Below the pieces are notes generated by a model. It was not told the origin of the DNA. It saw only the letters and a program-made list of their open reading frames with translations, and did no database searches. A stretch of DNA of 59,588 nt, taken from contig JANXYV010000001.1 in the NCBI GenBank assembly GCA_025355875.1, positions 1 through 59,588 of the forward strand. Direction: 5' to 3'. Position 1 is the stretch's first letter, and each line of letters starts with the position of its first letter. This DNA comes from Prolixibacteraceae bacterium. GTDB taxonomy: Bacteria; Bacteroidota; Bacteroidia; Bacteroidales; Prolixibacteraceae. The position numbers and the translations under genes are program-made. Below are positions 1-8,028 of this stretch, in pieces.

Positions 1-138
1 TGGAAGGAATAAACAATAAGGTTCAACTTGCAAAACGAAGGGCAAGAGGGTATAGAAATATCGAAAATTTCATCAACATGATTTACTTCTTAACAGCTAA
101 ACTCAAATTTGATTACCCACTGTATCCGACATAGAGCC
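1..138 (+). mobile_element. Right end of an ISL3-type insertion sequence
   Basis: The window opens inside an insertion sequence. It ends in a probable terminal repeat that reads GGCTCTATGTCGGATACAG on the minus strand (120-138), which resembles the GGCTCT-type ends of the ISL3 family. The transposase stop codon lies inside this repeat. The element ends about 25 bp downstream of the lycopene cyclase gene. The left end is outside the window, so the other inverted repeat and the 8-bp target duplication cannot be checked. Confidence 0.7.
3..134 (+). CDS. ISL3-family transposase, C-terminal fragment
   Basis: Reading from base 3, 43 codons are open to a TAG stop at 132-134. The translation begins EGINNKVQLAKRRARGYRN and continues through a hydrophobic tail. 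A catalytic Glu-Gly-Ile-Asn-Asn-Lys, a Lys-Arg-Arg stretch and a Gly-Tyr-Arg-Asn motif are typical of the C-terminal end of ISL3-family DDE transposases. The gene starts before the window, so nothing can be said about the N-terminal DNA-binding part or whether the copy is intact. Confidence 0.8.
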   Translation, partial: EGINNKVQLAKRRARGYRNIENFINMIYFLTAKLKFDYPLYPT

Positions 139-163
139 AAAATTATATTTGTTGTGCAATAAT

Positions 164-886
164 TTATGGAAAATATTTCGTTCGTTTTTCAGAATGTTTG
201 TAATCCCTGCTTTCTTTTAGCGCCTCGTAAATGGTAATGACCATCAGAAGCATCAGGAAAAAATACGAAAAATCTTCAACCGGAATGTTCAGGAAACGAA
301 TATTCAGAATATGTATTGTGTTGTATTCCACAACTGGCAAGGATGTCAGTATTCCATTCACCACAATAAAGGGTGCCAGCGAAACCAAATAACTGATGTA
401 AAAATGGGACATGTGGGATTTAAATTTGTTGCCTATAACCGTTATTCCGAGATAGGCCGCTGAAAACAAAAAAGTCAGGAAGGTATATGTCTGAAGCCTG
501 AAGAAAAAGCTGACCATCGCAAAAACCCCAATCAAAAAAAAGCTGAATGCTTTGAAAAAGCTGGTATTTCCGAAATCTTTGAGATAAACTTTCAGTACCT
601 CATAAATAAATACGCAGGAATAGGGAATGACGATAAAAAAAAGCCATTCTTCGATGGGCATTCCTTTTAGACTGATACCGAGAGTATATTCTGTATTGAA
701 ACTCCAAATTTTTGCTGTTGTGAAGCTGACGTCCCAGATCCAAAAAACAGTGGCAGTCAGAAGAATTGCCGGAAGAATGTATCTCAGTTTCTGGTAATAC
801 CTTACTTTCTGGTCGAAACTCAATGCCAATGGCACTGACAACGAAGCGATCAAAAGGAACAGGTATGTAAATTGTTTCAATTCCAT
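164..886 (-). CDS. Lycopene cyclase domain protein (carotenoid synthesis)
   Basis: A 240-residue, highly hydrophobic protein with about six or seven membrane segments. Residues around 75-95 contain MPIEEWLFFIVIPYSCVF. The Pro-x-Glu-Glu motif at the start of a membrane helix is the hallmark of the CrtYcd/CrtYf-type lycopene cyclase domain family, which cyclises lycopene ends in the membrane. The usual partners (crtB, crtI, crtZ) are not in the window. They may lie beyond the insertion sequence that ends 25 bp downstream, or elsewhere. It faces the same way as the porin gene upstream, but a terminator separates them, so it probably has its own promoter in 887-950. The family is clear; the exact product (beta- or gamma-cyclisation) is not. 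Confidence 0.8.
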   Translation of the reverse strand: MELKQFTYLFLLIASLSVPLALSFDQKVRYYQKLRYILPAILLTATVFWIWDVSFTTAKIWSFNTEYTLGISLKGMPIEEWLFFIVIPYSCVFIYEVLKVYLKDFGNTSFFKAFSFFLIGVFAMVSFFFRLQTYTFLTFLFSAAYLGITVIGNKFKSHMSHFYISYLVSLAPFIVVNGILTSLPVVEYNTIHILNIRFLNIPVEDFSYFFLMLLMVITIYEALKESRDYKHSEKRTKYFP

Positions 887-951
887 TGTTTCGAAAGTTG
901 AAAGGTTCTGAAAACTTTCAGGCTAAGCTATCAATTTTCTGGTTCCTGAAG

Positions 952-988
952 AAAAGAAAAGGGTGCATCTTCCTAAAAATATGCACCC
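952..988 (-). terminator. Rho-independent terminator of the FadL-type gene
   Basis: GGGTGCAT (961-968) pairs with ATGCACCC (981-988). On the minus strand the hairpin is followed by TTTTCTTTT (952-960). It lies 23 bp past the stop of the outer-membrane transporter gene. Confidence 0.8.
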
Positions 989-1011
989 TTTCGAAATCAA
1001 CTGATTAAACT

Positions 1012-2583
1012 CTAGTATATCTTATACGCAATGCCAACTGCAAAGTTAAGAGTTGTTTTGCTGTAAGTGTCTTTATAAGAAGGTACGACCGGATCGGAGA
1101 AAGTAACCGTTTGATCTTTATAGAAAGTGTTGGAAATACCTGCATCGAGGGTCATTCGTTTGGAAATTTTCCATACAGCGCCACCTCCAATAGTGGTTGA
1201 TGGGTTGCTCCAGCTGAAATCGCTTTGGTAACTTGGTGCAACTCCCATATCACTCAATAAACCACCCACGCTGACCCCAAATTTGTCGGTGAGGTTAAAC
1301 TGTAAACCCAAACCAGCTTCGTAGCCATTTTTATCGATTTCACGATGACGGATTTTAGTGGGATCGGTAGTTTTCCAGCTTGACAAATCGCGAACATTCA
1401 TTCCCCAGTCGACATTTTTATTGAAATAATAGTCATACGAAAGTTGAACTTCCATCCAATGCAATCCTTTGTATCCAACACCGATGCCTAAAATTGCAGG
1501 TACATTACTGGATGATGTAGCCCCGTCGGGAAACAAACCCAAATCATCCACTGTAGTTTTATTTGTAAGTGTTAAATAGGTGGTGTGCTCATATTTTACG
1601 GCAAAGTTCCAGTCCTCATTTGGCGAAATGTTAATGCCAATCATAGGAGTAAATCCTGTCCCTGTTTGTTTGGTATCAACATGTTTGTCTCCAACCTTAG
1701 GATCAAAAACTGATGGGTTTTGAGAAGCAGCGGAATATAACGCTTGAACAGTTGAAATGGGCATTTTGTCAATTTCTTCTTGTTTAGCACCTGCAAGCTT
1801 TAGTCCACCTTCAAGTTTAGCTTGCGTTTCGGCAGTTATTAATTTAGCATTCTTCGCTTGAGCAATTGTTAGCACACCTCCGCCGCCAGAAATAATTGGT
1901 TGAAGATTTTGTGAGGTCAACCCTGCAACACCTGCCAGAAAAGTTTTGGCAGGAATCATTCCTGCAGGCGACAACAACTGAATATTGGAGATATTTCCTT
2001 TATAAGTATTTACAGAAGGCAAATACCGCACTCCCCCATAAACTGAAACAACGTCATTAATTTTGTAAGTTGCTCCAAGTTGAATTCCCCAAAAAATGGA
2101 AGTTCCTTCCAAAGATAAGTCAGCATTATAATTTGTTTCAAATCCTTTTGCAAGTGCAGCAATTTGCGTTTCAAAACTTGGTAACCCCTTATCGTATTTG
2201 GCACTTCCTCCACCGGCATTGGGACCGAACCCGGCAGAAAAAGCCCAGTTTTCCTTTTTATAAACCGCAAATGCAGTCGGAAAAACCGGAACGGACACAG
2301 TTCCTTTGTAGATACCGTCATTCAGTAATGGATATTCACAATTAACATTTTTATCCTGAAAAATGGATTGGCTATAGAACGCAAAATGAAAGCCATCTTC
2401 CATCTTAATTAATCCGGCCGGATTATAATATACTGCGTCAATGTCGAGCGAAGCATTCCGTGACATCGTGCGAATAAACTGTGCACTTTGGTTTAGGTTT
2501 GTTAGTAATCCGCCAGCAAAGGCAGTGCTCATAAACAAGAACATTCCACTGATCAAAATAGCTAGTTTTTTCATCTTTTTCAT
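1012..2583 (-). CDS. OmpP1/FadL/TodX-family outer-membrane transporter
   Basis: A 523-residue beta-barrel protein with a signal peptide (residues 1-23, cleavage after AFA). The mature start GGLLTNLNQSAQFIRTMSRN leads into YYNPAGL at residues 52-58, the NPA motif of the FadL hatch domain. The C-terminus ends in Tyr, as outer-membrane barrels do. Family members take up long-chain fatty acids or other hydrophobic compounds. The region of about residues 195-300 is rich in Gly, Ala, Lys and Gln and looks like a long loop or hatch insertion. The start at 2583 is supported by the signal peptide; a second Met at codon 4 is equally possible. The gene stands alone, with its own terminator and a -7-like box upstream. 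Confidence 0.85.
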   Translation of the reverse strand: MKKMKKLAILISGMFLFMSTAFAGGLLTNLNQSAQFIRTMSRNASLDIDAVYYNPAGLIKMEDGFHFAFYSQSIFQDKNVNCEYPLLNDGIYKGTVSVPVFPTAFAVYKKENWAFSAGFGPNAGGGSAKYDKGLPSFETQIAALAKGFETNYNADLSLEGTSIFWGIQLGATYKINDVVSVYGGVRYLPSVNTYKGNISNIQLLSPAGMIPAKTFLAGVAGLTSQNLQPIISGGGGVLTIAQAKNAKLITAETQAKLEGGLKLAGAKQEEIDKMPISTVQALYSAASQNPSVFDPKVGDKHVDTKQTGTGFTPMIGINISPNEDWNFAVKYEHTTYLTLTNKTTVDDLGLFPDGATSSSNVPAILGIGVGYKGLHWMEVQLSYDYYFNKNVDWGMNVRDLSSWKTTDPTKIRHREIDKNGYEAGLGLQFNLTDKFGVSVGGLLSDMGVAPSYQSDFSWSNPSTTIGGGAVWKISKRMTLDAGISNTFYKDQTVTFSDPVVPSYKDTYSKTTLNFAVGIAYKIY

Positions 2584-2602
2584 TTTTTAGATTTGGTGAA
2601 AG

Positions 2603-2610
2603 CAAAAATA
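2603..2610 (-). promoter_or_regulatory. Candidate -7 box for the FadL-type gene
   Basis: On the minus strand this reads TATTTTTG, matching the Bacteroidota -7 consensus TAnnTTTG, 20 bp before the start codon. No good TTTG -33 box was found at the usual distance, so support is partial. Confidence 0.35.
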
Positions 2611-2688
2611 TAAATATTTATGACGATGAAAAATAATACTCCTGAAAATCAATCAATTAAAACTTATTTAACCACGGACTTTAATATT

Positions 2689-2725
2689 CGAATAAAACAA
2701 TACCCGGCTCTTTGGAAACCGGGTT
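2689..2725 (-). terminator. Likely terminator of lpdA
   Basis: ACCCGG (2702-2707) pairs with CCGGGT (2719-2724) around an 11-nt loop. On the minus strand the hairpin is followed by ATTGTTTTATTC. It lies about 60 bp past the lpdA stop. Confidence 0.6.
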
Positions 2726-2782
2726 ATATGATCAACTTAAAGATTGTCAATCAATTATATCCTACTTATTCATTTCGGGGAT

Positions 2783-4174
2783 TTAAAGATGAATGACTTC
2801 GTCGTAAGCAGCAGCTGCAGCTTCCATGATAGCTTCGCTCATGGTGGGGTGAGGGTGAATCGATTTGATCAGTTCGTGCCCGGTAATTTCCAGCTTTTTG
2901 GCTACCACCAGCTCGGCAATCATTTCGGTTACATTGGCGCCAATCAAATGGGCTCCAAGTAATTCTCCGTATTTGGCATCAAAAACCAGTTTCACAAAAC
3001 CATCTTTCTGACCTGATGCGCTTGCTTTTCCACTGGCTGAAAAAGGAAATTTACCGACTTTAATTTCGTATCCGGCATCTTTGGCCTTTTGCTCGGTCAT
3101 ACCAAGTGAAGAAATCTCAGGGTTGGTATACGTGCAGCCCGGGATGTTGGAATAATCGATTGGATGCGGATTCAAACCTGCAATTTTTTCAACGCAGACA
3201 ATCCCTTCAGCCGACGCCACATGTGCCAATGCCGGCCCTGCAATGATATCGCCAAATGCGTGAATTCCAGGTACATTGGTTTGGTAAAACTCGTTCACTT
3301 TCACTTTGCCATTTTCGAGAACGATTCCTAAGTCTTCCAACCCGATGTTTTCGAGGTTTGGAGTGATACCAACCGCCGAAAGCACGATTTCAGCATCAAT
3401 AATTTCTTCGCCTTTTTTTGTTTTTACAGTCACCTTGCAAAGTTTTCCGGAGGTATCAACCGATTCGACAGAGGCATTGGTGAAAATCTTCATTTTCATC
3501 TTCTTGAACGAGCGTTCCAGGATTTTGGAGACTTCTTCATCTTCGTTTGGAACCACGTTAGGCAAATACTCGACCAGCGTGACCTCAGTTCCAAGGCTCT
3601 GGAAGAAATAGGCGAATTCGCTTCCGATGGCTCCTGAACCTACTACCACCATTGATTTGGGTTGTTTAGGCAGAGTCATCGCTTCACGGTAGCCAATTAT
3701 TTTTTCACCATCCTGTTCCAAATTGGGCAATTCCCGAGAGCGTGCCCCGGTAGCCAGTATGATATTTTTTGTGGAATGAAGGGTTCGTTTTCCGGTTTCG
3801 TCGGTTACTTCTACTGAATTTTTATCGATGAGCCGGCCAAAACCATTGATCACTTCGATTTTATTTTTAGTGAACAGGTATTGAATTCCTTTGCTCATGC
3901 CCTCGGCCACGTCCCGACTTCGTTTAACCATGGCTTCGAAGTCTGGTTTTATTTCTCCTGAAATTGAAACACCATAATCGGCTGCATGTTTGGCATATTC
4001 CAGGGCTTGTACACTTTTTAAAAGCGATTTGGTTGGGATACAGCCCCAATTAAGGCAGATTCCGCCGAGGTTTTCTTTTTCAATAACTCCAACATTCAGG
4101 CCTAACTGAGCGGCCCTGATGGCAGCCACATACCCGCCCGGACCACTTCCTACAACTAATAAATCGTAACTCAT
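2783..4174 (-). CDS. lpdA: Dihydrolipoyl dehydrogenase (E3)
   Basis: A 463-residue flavoprotein that reoxidises dihydrolipoamide with NAD+ in 2-oxo-acid dehydrogenase or glycine-cleavage complexes. Visible signatures are the FAD-binding GSGPGG at residues 9-14, the redox disulfide GGICLNWGCIPTKS (Cys40 and Cys45), a second dinucleotide fold VVVGSGAIGSEFAYF near residue 180, and HPHPT at 440-444 with the catalytic His. Length and motifs are standard. No E1 or E2 gene is adjacent, so the partner complex is unknown. The next gene upstream ends about 150 bp away after its own weak hairpin, so lpdA is probably transcribed alone. Confidence 0.95.
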   Translation of the reverse strand: MSYDLLVVGSGPGGYVAAIRAAQLGLNVGVIEKENLGGICLNWGCIPTKSLLKSVQALEYAKHAADYGVSISGEIKPDFEAMVKRSRDVAEGMSKGIQYLFTKNKIEVINGFGRLIDKNSVEVTDETGKRTLHSTKNIILATGARSRELPNLEQDGEKIIGYREAMTLPKQPKSMVVVGSGAIGSEFAYFFQSLGTEVTLVEYLPNVVPNEDEEVSKILERSFKKMKMKIFTNASVESVDTSGKLCKVTVKTKKGEEIIDAEIVLSAVGITPNLENIGLEDLGIVLENGKVKVNEFYQTNVPGIHAFGDIIAGPALAHVASAEGIVCVEKIAGLNPHPIDYSNIPGCTYTNPEISSLGMTEQKAKDAGYEIKVGKFPFSASGKASASGQKDGFVKLVFDAKYGELLGAHLIGANVTEMIAELVVAKKLEITGHELIKSIHPHPTMSEAIMEAAAAAYDEVIHL

Positions 4175-4272
4175 AAATAGCTTCTTTAGATGAAAATCGA
4201 ACAGGATAATAACACCCTGGCAGGCTGAAAAGTTTTCCGGAAAGTTAATATTTCCGCACTTTCCAAAACAGC

Positions 4273-4296
4273 AAAAGCCACCCGAAAGCGACTTTT
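4273..4296 (-). terminator. Possible terminator of the TlpA-like gene
   Basis: On the minus strand AAAAGTCGC can pair with GGTGGCTTTT through several G-U pairs around a small loop, followed by GCTGTTTTGG. It is placed just past the stop at 4327. The stem is imperfect. Confidence 0.4.
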
Positions 4297-4326
4297 GTTG
4301 TTGTAAAGTGTGAGTTAATTCTATTT

Positions 4327-5427
4327 CTAATTCGGGAACAATTCAGCCAGTTTTTTATCCAGTTGGTCCACTTTCATTCCTTTTCCGATTATTTTCCCTT
4401 CTTTATCCAGCAGGAAGGACTGCGGAATGTTATATACCCCATACATCCGTGCAGCTGCATTTTGCCAGAATTGAAGGTCGGAGACATGTATCCAGCTTAA
4501 TTTGTCATCCTTGATGGCTTGCAGCCACTTTTCCTTTTCGCGGTCGAGCGAAACGCCAAGAATTTCAAATCCTTTGGAATGGTACTGCTCATAAAGTTTC
4601 ACTACATTCGGATTTTCCTGACGGCAAGGACTGCACCAGGAGGCCCAGAAATCGACCAGGACTACTTTTCCCCTCAGCGATGACAGTTGAATTGGTTTTC
4701 CATCAGGATCGTTCATTGTAAAATCCGGAGCAAGATTACCCACCGACGTCTTTTTTTGCTCCTGAATCATATCCTTCAGTTTAATAACGTAGTCGGTGGT
4801 ATTGAATTCAGGAGGAAATTTGCTGACAATCGATTCCAACTCATTTTCGTCGATTTGCATGGCCAATTGCCCGGCTGTGATATAAGCCGCAACGATTGAA
4901 CTGGAATGTTCTTTTACGAAATTTTTGGTGAACACCAAATTGTTATCCATCATAGCCTGATAGTCGATTTTTGCTTTATCGGCTTCGCTGTTATTACCCA
5001 CATTTTTGGCTGCGTAATATTTATTTTTCAAGGCAGCACCTTCCTTATTCAGTCTTTCCATTTCAGAAACGTAAATCTGGAATACATCCTGACTGGGCGA
5101 ACCCGTGATTTTGGTGTTTCGTAGACTGTCTTTTTTTGCTTTGACAGTGATGTCGGCATTTTCGAGGAAGAACTGTGCAAAATATTGTTTCTCGTTCAGT
5201 CGCAGGATACGTAGATCGGGCAACGCCATTTTACCCTTAAAAGTGAATTTGCCGCCAACAATATTCGCGGAATCAATGCTTTTAGGTTGTCCTCCAACCA
5301 GTTTTTGCAGGTAGACTTTACCTGTTTCAACACCGGCGATAGTGCCCTGAACGGAATACTCATCTTTTGCTATGTGGCACGAAACGGCGGCCATAGCAAA
5401 AACAAAAATTAGGAAATAGTTTCTCAT
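4327..5427 (-). CDS. TlpA-like lipoprotein: DUF4369 plus thioredoxin fold
   Basis: A 366-residue predicted lipoprotein. The N-terminal hydrophobic stretch ends in AAVSC, with the lipobox Cys at residue 17. A beta-rich DUF4369-type domain (about residues 24-120) is followed by a helical linker and a C-terminal AhpC/TSA-TlpA thioredoxin domain (about 230-366). The active site WASWCSPC has Cys265 and Cys268, and the cis-Pro is in NIPQSFLL. The family reduces disulfides in the periplasm, for example during cytochrome or surface-protein maturation, and is very common in Bacteroidota. It starts 13 bp after the meaB stop, so the two genes are probably co-transcribed, although a functional link is not obvious. 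The substrate is unknown. Confidence 0.85.
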   Translation of the reverse strand: MRNYFLIFVFAMAAVSCHIAKDEYSVQGTIAGVETGKVYLQKLVGGQPKSIDSANIVGGKFTFKGKMALPDLRILRLNEKQYFAQFFLENADITVKAKKDSLRNTKITGSPSQDVFQIYVSEMERLNKEGAALKNKYYAAKNVGNNSEADKAKIDYQAMMDNNLVFTKNFVKEHSSSIVAAYITAGQLAMQIDENELESIVSKFPPEFNTTDYVIKLKDMIQEQKKTSVGNLAPDFTMNDPDGKPIQLSSLRGKVVLVDFWASWCSPCRQENPNVVKLYEQYHSKGFEILGVSLDREKEKWLQAIKDDKLSWIHVSDLQFWQNAAARMYGVYNIPQSFLLDKEGKIIGKGMKVDQLDKKLAELFPN

Positions 5428-5440
5428 GTATCTGATTATT

Positions 5441-6580
5441 TTAATTGTGGATATTCATTTTTTTGCGGATCTGTTCATATCGGTCGAGCAGCCTTTTTGC
5501 GGCAACAAAGGAGGAAATTTCTTCCTTCAGGACTTTTCTTTCTGACTCTTCCATCATCATTTTAATTTCTTCATTTTGGTAAAAGTTATTCCGTAGTTGT
5601 TCGTTGATGGTTTCGTACATCCAGAATTTAGATTGCTCATTCCGTCGGTGCTGAAAATACCCGTTGCTCCGGACATGAGTCAGGTATTCGTCGATGGTAT
5701 TCCAGATTTCGCTGATCCCCGTTTTCAGATAGGCCGAACAGGTCAACACTTTGGGTTTCCAGCCTGAGTCGGGTGCAGGAAACAGATGGAGTGCATTCAT
5801 GTACTGGACACGGGCCAATCCGGCTCTTTCGACATTACTGCCATCGGCTTTGTTGATGGTAATGGCATCGGCCATTTCCATGATACCGCGCTTAATTCCC
5901 TGCAGTTCGTCGCCAGCACCGGCCAGCATCAGCAAAAGGAAAAAGTCAACCATCGAATGAACTGCGGTCTCGCTTTGGCCAACGCCCACCGTTTCGATAA
6001 AGATATGATTGAATCCTGCAGCCTCGCACAACACAATGGTTTCGCGGGTTTTGCGTGCAACTCCGCCCAACGAACCGGCTGATGGCGAAGGACGTATGTA
6101 GGCGTTTGGGTCAATCGAAAGGTCTTCCATCCGTGTTTTATCTCCCAAAATACTGCCTTTCGTTCGTTCACTGCTGGGATCGATGGTCAAAACAGCCAGT
6201 TTTTTCCCCTGCGCGGTGATGTGTTTTCCCATGGCCTCGATGAAGGTGCTTTTCCCCACTCCAGGAACTCCGGTAATCCCTATCCGGACTGAATTTCCGG
6301 AGAATGGCAAACATTTGACGATGATTTCCTGTGCTGTCTCCTGATGGTCAGGTTTTGAGCTTTCGACCAAAGTTACGGCCTGGCTCAAAATGGTAATATC
6401 GCCGTTCAGTATTCCATCGACATATTGCTGAACCGAAAATGTTCGTCCTTTCTTATGCTTCAGAAACCGTTTGACCGAATCTTCGTTTACCGACGATAAG
6501 GGTTCAATGCCTTGATTTACGGTTAACCCCGCAAATTGAGGATCATTTTCTATATGGGAATGCGGTAAGTCTCCGATCAT
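5441..6580 (-). CDS. meaB: MeaB/ArgK-family GTPase, methylmalonyl-CoA mutase chaperone
   Basis: A 379-residue G3E-type P-loop GTPase. GITGVPGVGKSTF (P-loop at 104-111), LTIDPSSERTKGSILGDKTR, the switch region FIETVGVGQSE and NKADG (guanine specificity) are all present. MeaB proteins load or protect the B12 cofactor of methylmalonyl-CoA mutase, so the organism probably runs the succinate-propionate pathway. The mutase genes are not in this window. The first 45 or so residues are a less conserved extension; initiation further in is possible. It is first in a two-gene unit with the TlpA-like gene. Confidence 0.92.
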   Translation of the reverse strand: MIGDLPHSHIENDPQFAGLTVNQGIEPLSSVNEDSVKRFLKHKKGRTFSVQQYVDGILNGDITILSQAVTLVESSKPDHQETAQEIIVKCLPFSGNSVRIGITGVPGVGKSTFIEAMGKHITAQGKKLAVLTIDPSSERTKGSILGDKTRMEDLSIDPNAYIRPSPSAGSLGGVARKTRETIVLCEAAGFNHIFIETVGVGQSETAVHSMVDFFLLLMLAGAGDELQGIKRGIMEMADAITINKADGSNVERAGLARVQYMNALHLFPAPDSGWKPKVLTCSAYLKTGISEIWNTIDEYLTHVRSNGYFQHRRNEQSKFWMYETINEQLRNNFYQNEEIKMMMEESERKVLKEEISSFVAAKRLLDRYEQIRKKMNIHN

Positions 6581-6671
6581 GAACAGAAATTTTATGCGAA
6601 TGTAGCGATCAGTACAGAATTTGAAGAAGGATGGGCTGAAATATTTTAAAAATTAGTAGTTCAGACATAAG

Positions 6672-6707
6672 AAAGAAGCCGGCTCTGAATTCTGAACCGG
6701 CTTCTTT
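6672..6707 (-). terminator. Strong terminator of the DUF1573 gene
   Basis: AAAGAAGCCGG (6672-6682) pairs with CCGGCTTCTTT (6697-6707), giving a long stem with terminal A/T tracts on both sides. It lies between the DUF1573 gene and meaB, both on the minus strand. Confidence 0.85.
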
Positions 6708-6725
6708 AAATCGTTATCAGGCAAG

Positions 6726-7817
6726 TTATTGTGCTAAAATATTGCTTGAAATCCTAAGAATGGTAGTTGGGTTTTTAGGATCGTTTGTGATCACCGTGAT
6801 TGTTTTGTTCTGACGTCCACTTTTACCGGTTGAATCGAACGAAACTTTCAAAGGAACTGTTTCGTTGGCCGCAACCATATTTTTAGGTGGAGAAACGGCA
6901 GTGCAACCGCACGAACTTTTTACGTCACGGATCAATAAGTCGCTTTTGCCGGTATTTTTAAGGTTGAAAATGTGTTCAACTTTCGAACCCGGTTTAATAT
7001 CTCCAAAATCAAATGATTCCATGTCGTAGGACACCACGGGGGCAGCGGCTAATTCTGTCGGCGATAATTTCGAGAAATCTTCTTCGAGGGTGGTGCTCAC
7101 TGCAAAAGAGTTTTTGTAGTCGTCCTGTTGTCCCTCGATATTCAGGTAGATTCGGTGCATTACAAAACCGAAGGCCTGAATTTTATTGGCATCAAACGTA
7201 ACTACCAGGTATCCTTTTTGTTTTGGCGCTAATTTGGCCGGTTTGATTACTGCACTCAGGTGAGGGGGAGGTGTTTTAAAACTCAGCTGCAAAGGCTGAT
7301 CCGAATTGTTGATTACCTCGGTGCTGTCTTTCCTGATCGACTTTACTTTAATTGCAGTAAAGGCGATATTGTTGGTTTTGGCACGAAGCGGACCAATTTC
7401 GTTTGGGTAATCTTCTTCGATGGTTCGTGCACGAGGGGTCACTTCGCCTAAAATGGTCAGCGTAACGTCTGCATTATCTGCATTCGAGCTCACACGAATG
7501 GTTTTGTTGAAAACACCGGGACGGTTTTTAGGATCGTAGCTCACTTTGATAATTCCTTTTGCACCGGGAGCAACCGGTTCGCGGGTCCATTCCGGAGTTG
7601 TACATCCGCAGGAGGCCTGTACATTGTTCAGGATTAATGGTACAGTTCCTTCGTTTTTGAAATTGAAAGCAATTGACTGAATTCCAAGCTCTTCCTTGAA
7701 AGTGCCAAAATTGTGTTGCATTTTTTCAAATGCAATACGCGGTTTTGCATCTTGTGCAAAGTTTAGGACCGGGAAACTGATCAGAATTGCCAACAGAAGT
7801 GTAATACTTTTTTTCAT
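6726..7817 (-). CDS. Secreted protein with two DUF1573 domains
   Basis: A 363-residue exported protein with a signal peptide (residues 1-21, cleavage after NFA). Two immunoglobulin-like DUF1573 domains lie at about residues 28-125 and 262-360. Each has a Ser-Cys-Gly-Cys-Thr motif (Cys70/Cys72 and the equivalent pair near residue 303). The middle part (about 130-255) looks like a third, more divergent domain. Paired Cys-Gly-Cys motifs suggest a disulfide or metal site, but no function is established. The gene is single, with a strong terminator, and diverges from the histidine kinase gene. A 9-bp inverted repeat lies in its 5' untranslated region. Confidence 0.8.
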   Translation of the reverse strand: MKKSITLLLAILISFPVLNFAQDAKPRIAFEKMQHNFGTFKEELGIQSIAFNFKNEGTVPLILNNVQASCGCTTPEWTREPVAPGAKGIIKVSYDPKNRPGVFNKTIRVSSNADNADVTLTILGEVTPRARTIEEDYPNEIGPLRAKTNNIAFTAIKVKSIRKDSTEVINNSDQPLQLSFKTPPPHLSAVIKPAKLAPKQKGYLVVTFDANKIQAFGFVMHRIYLNIEGQQDDYKNSFAVSTTLEEDFSKLSPTELAAAPVVSYDMESFDFGDIKPGSKVEHIFNLKNTGKSDLLIRDVKSSCGCTAVSPPKNMVAANETVPLKVSFDSTGKSGRQNKTITVITNDPKNPTTILRISSNILAQ

Positions 7818-7860
7818 ATTTATTTCATTTTAATGGATAACGATAGAATTCAACCTCAAA

Positions 7861-7889
7861 AACAGGTTTCTGGCACGACCAAACCTGTT
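7861..7889 (-). promoter_or_regulatory. 9-bp inverted repeat at the 5' end of the DUF1573 transcript
   Basis: AACAGGTTT (7861-7869) and AAACCTGTT (7881-7889) are perfect inverted arms around 11 nt. If transcription starts near 7895, as the -7 box at 7902-7909 suggests, the hairpin sits at the extreme 5' end of the mRNA. It could be a stability hairpin or a protein-binding site. Confidence 0.45.
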
Positions 7890-7901
7890 GTACCATAAAT
7901 A

Positions 7902-7909
7902 CAAAAGTA
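7902..7909 (-). promoter_or_regulatory. Candidate -7 box for the DUF1573 gene
   Basis: Minus-strand TACTTTTG matches TAnnTTTG. A clear -33 TTTG is missing at the usual 18-20 bp spacing. Confidence 0.35.
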
Positions 7910-8028
7910 AAAAACCTTTTTTTGATTCGATGTTAAAGTCAATAAACTTTTGTTAATGAGATGTTAATGAGCAAAACGGATTTAAATTTTGAGTAGTTTC
8001 GTAGTTTAACCGTGGTGAAAGGTAGGAC

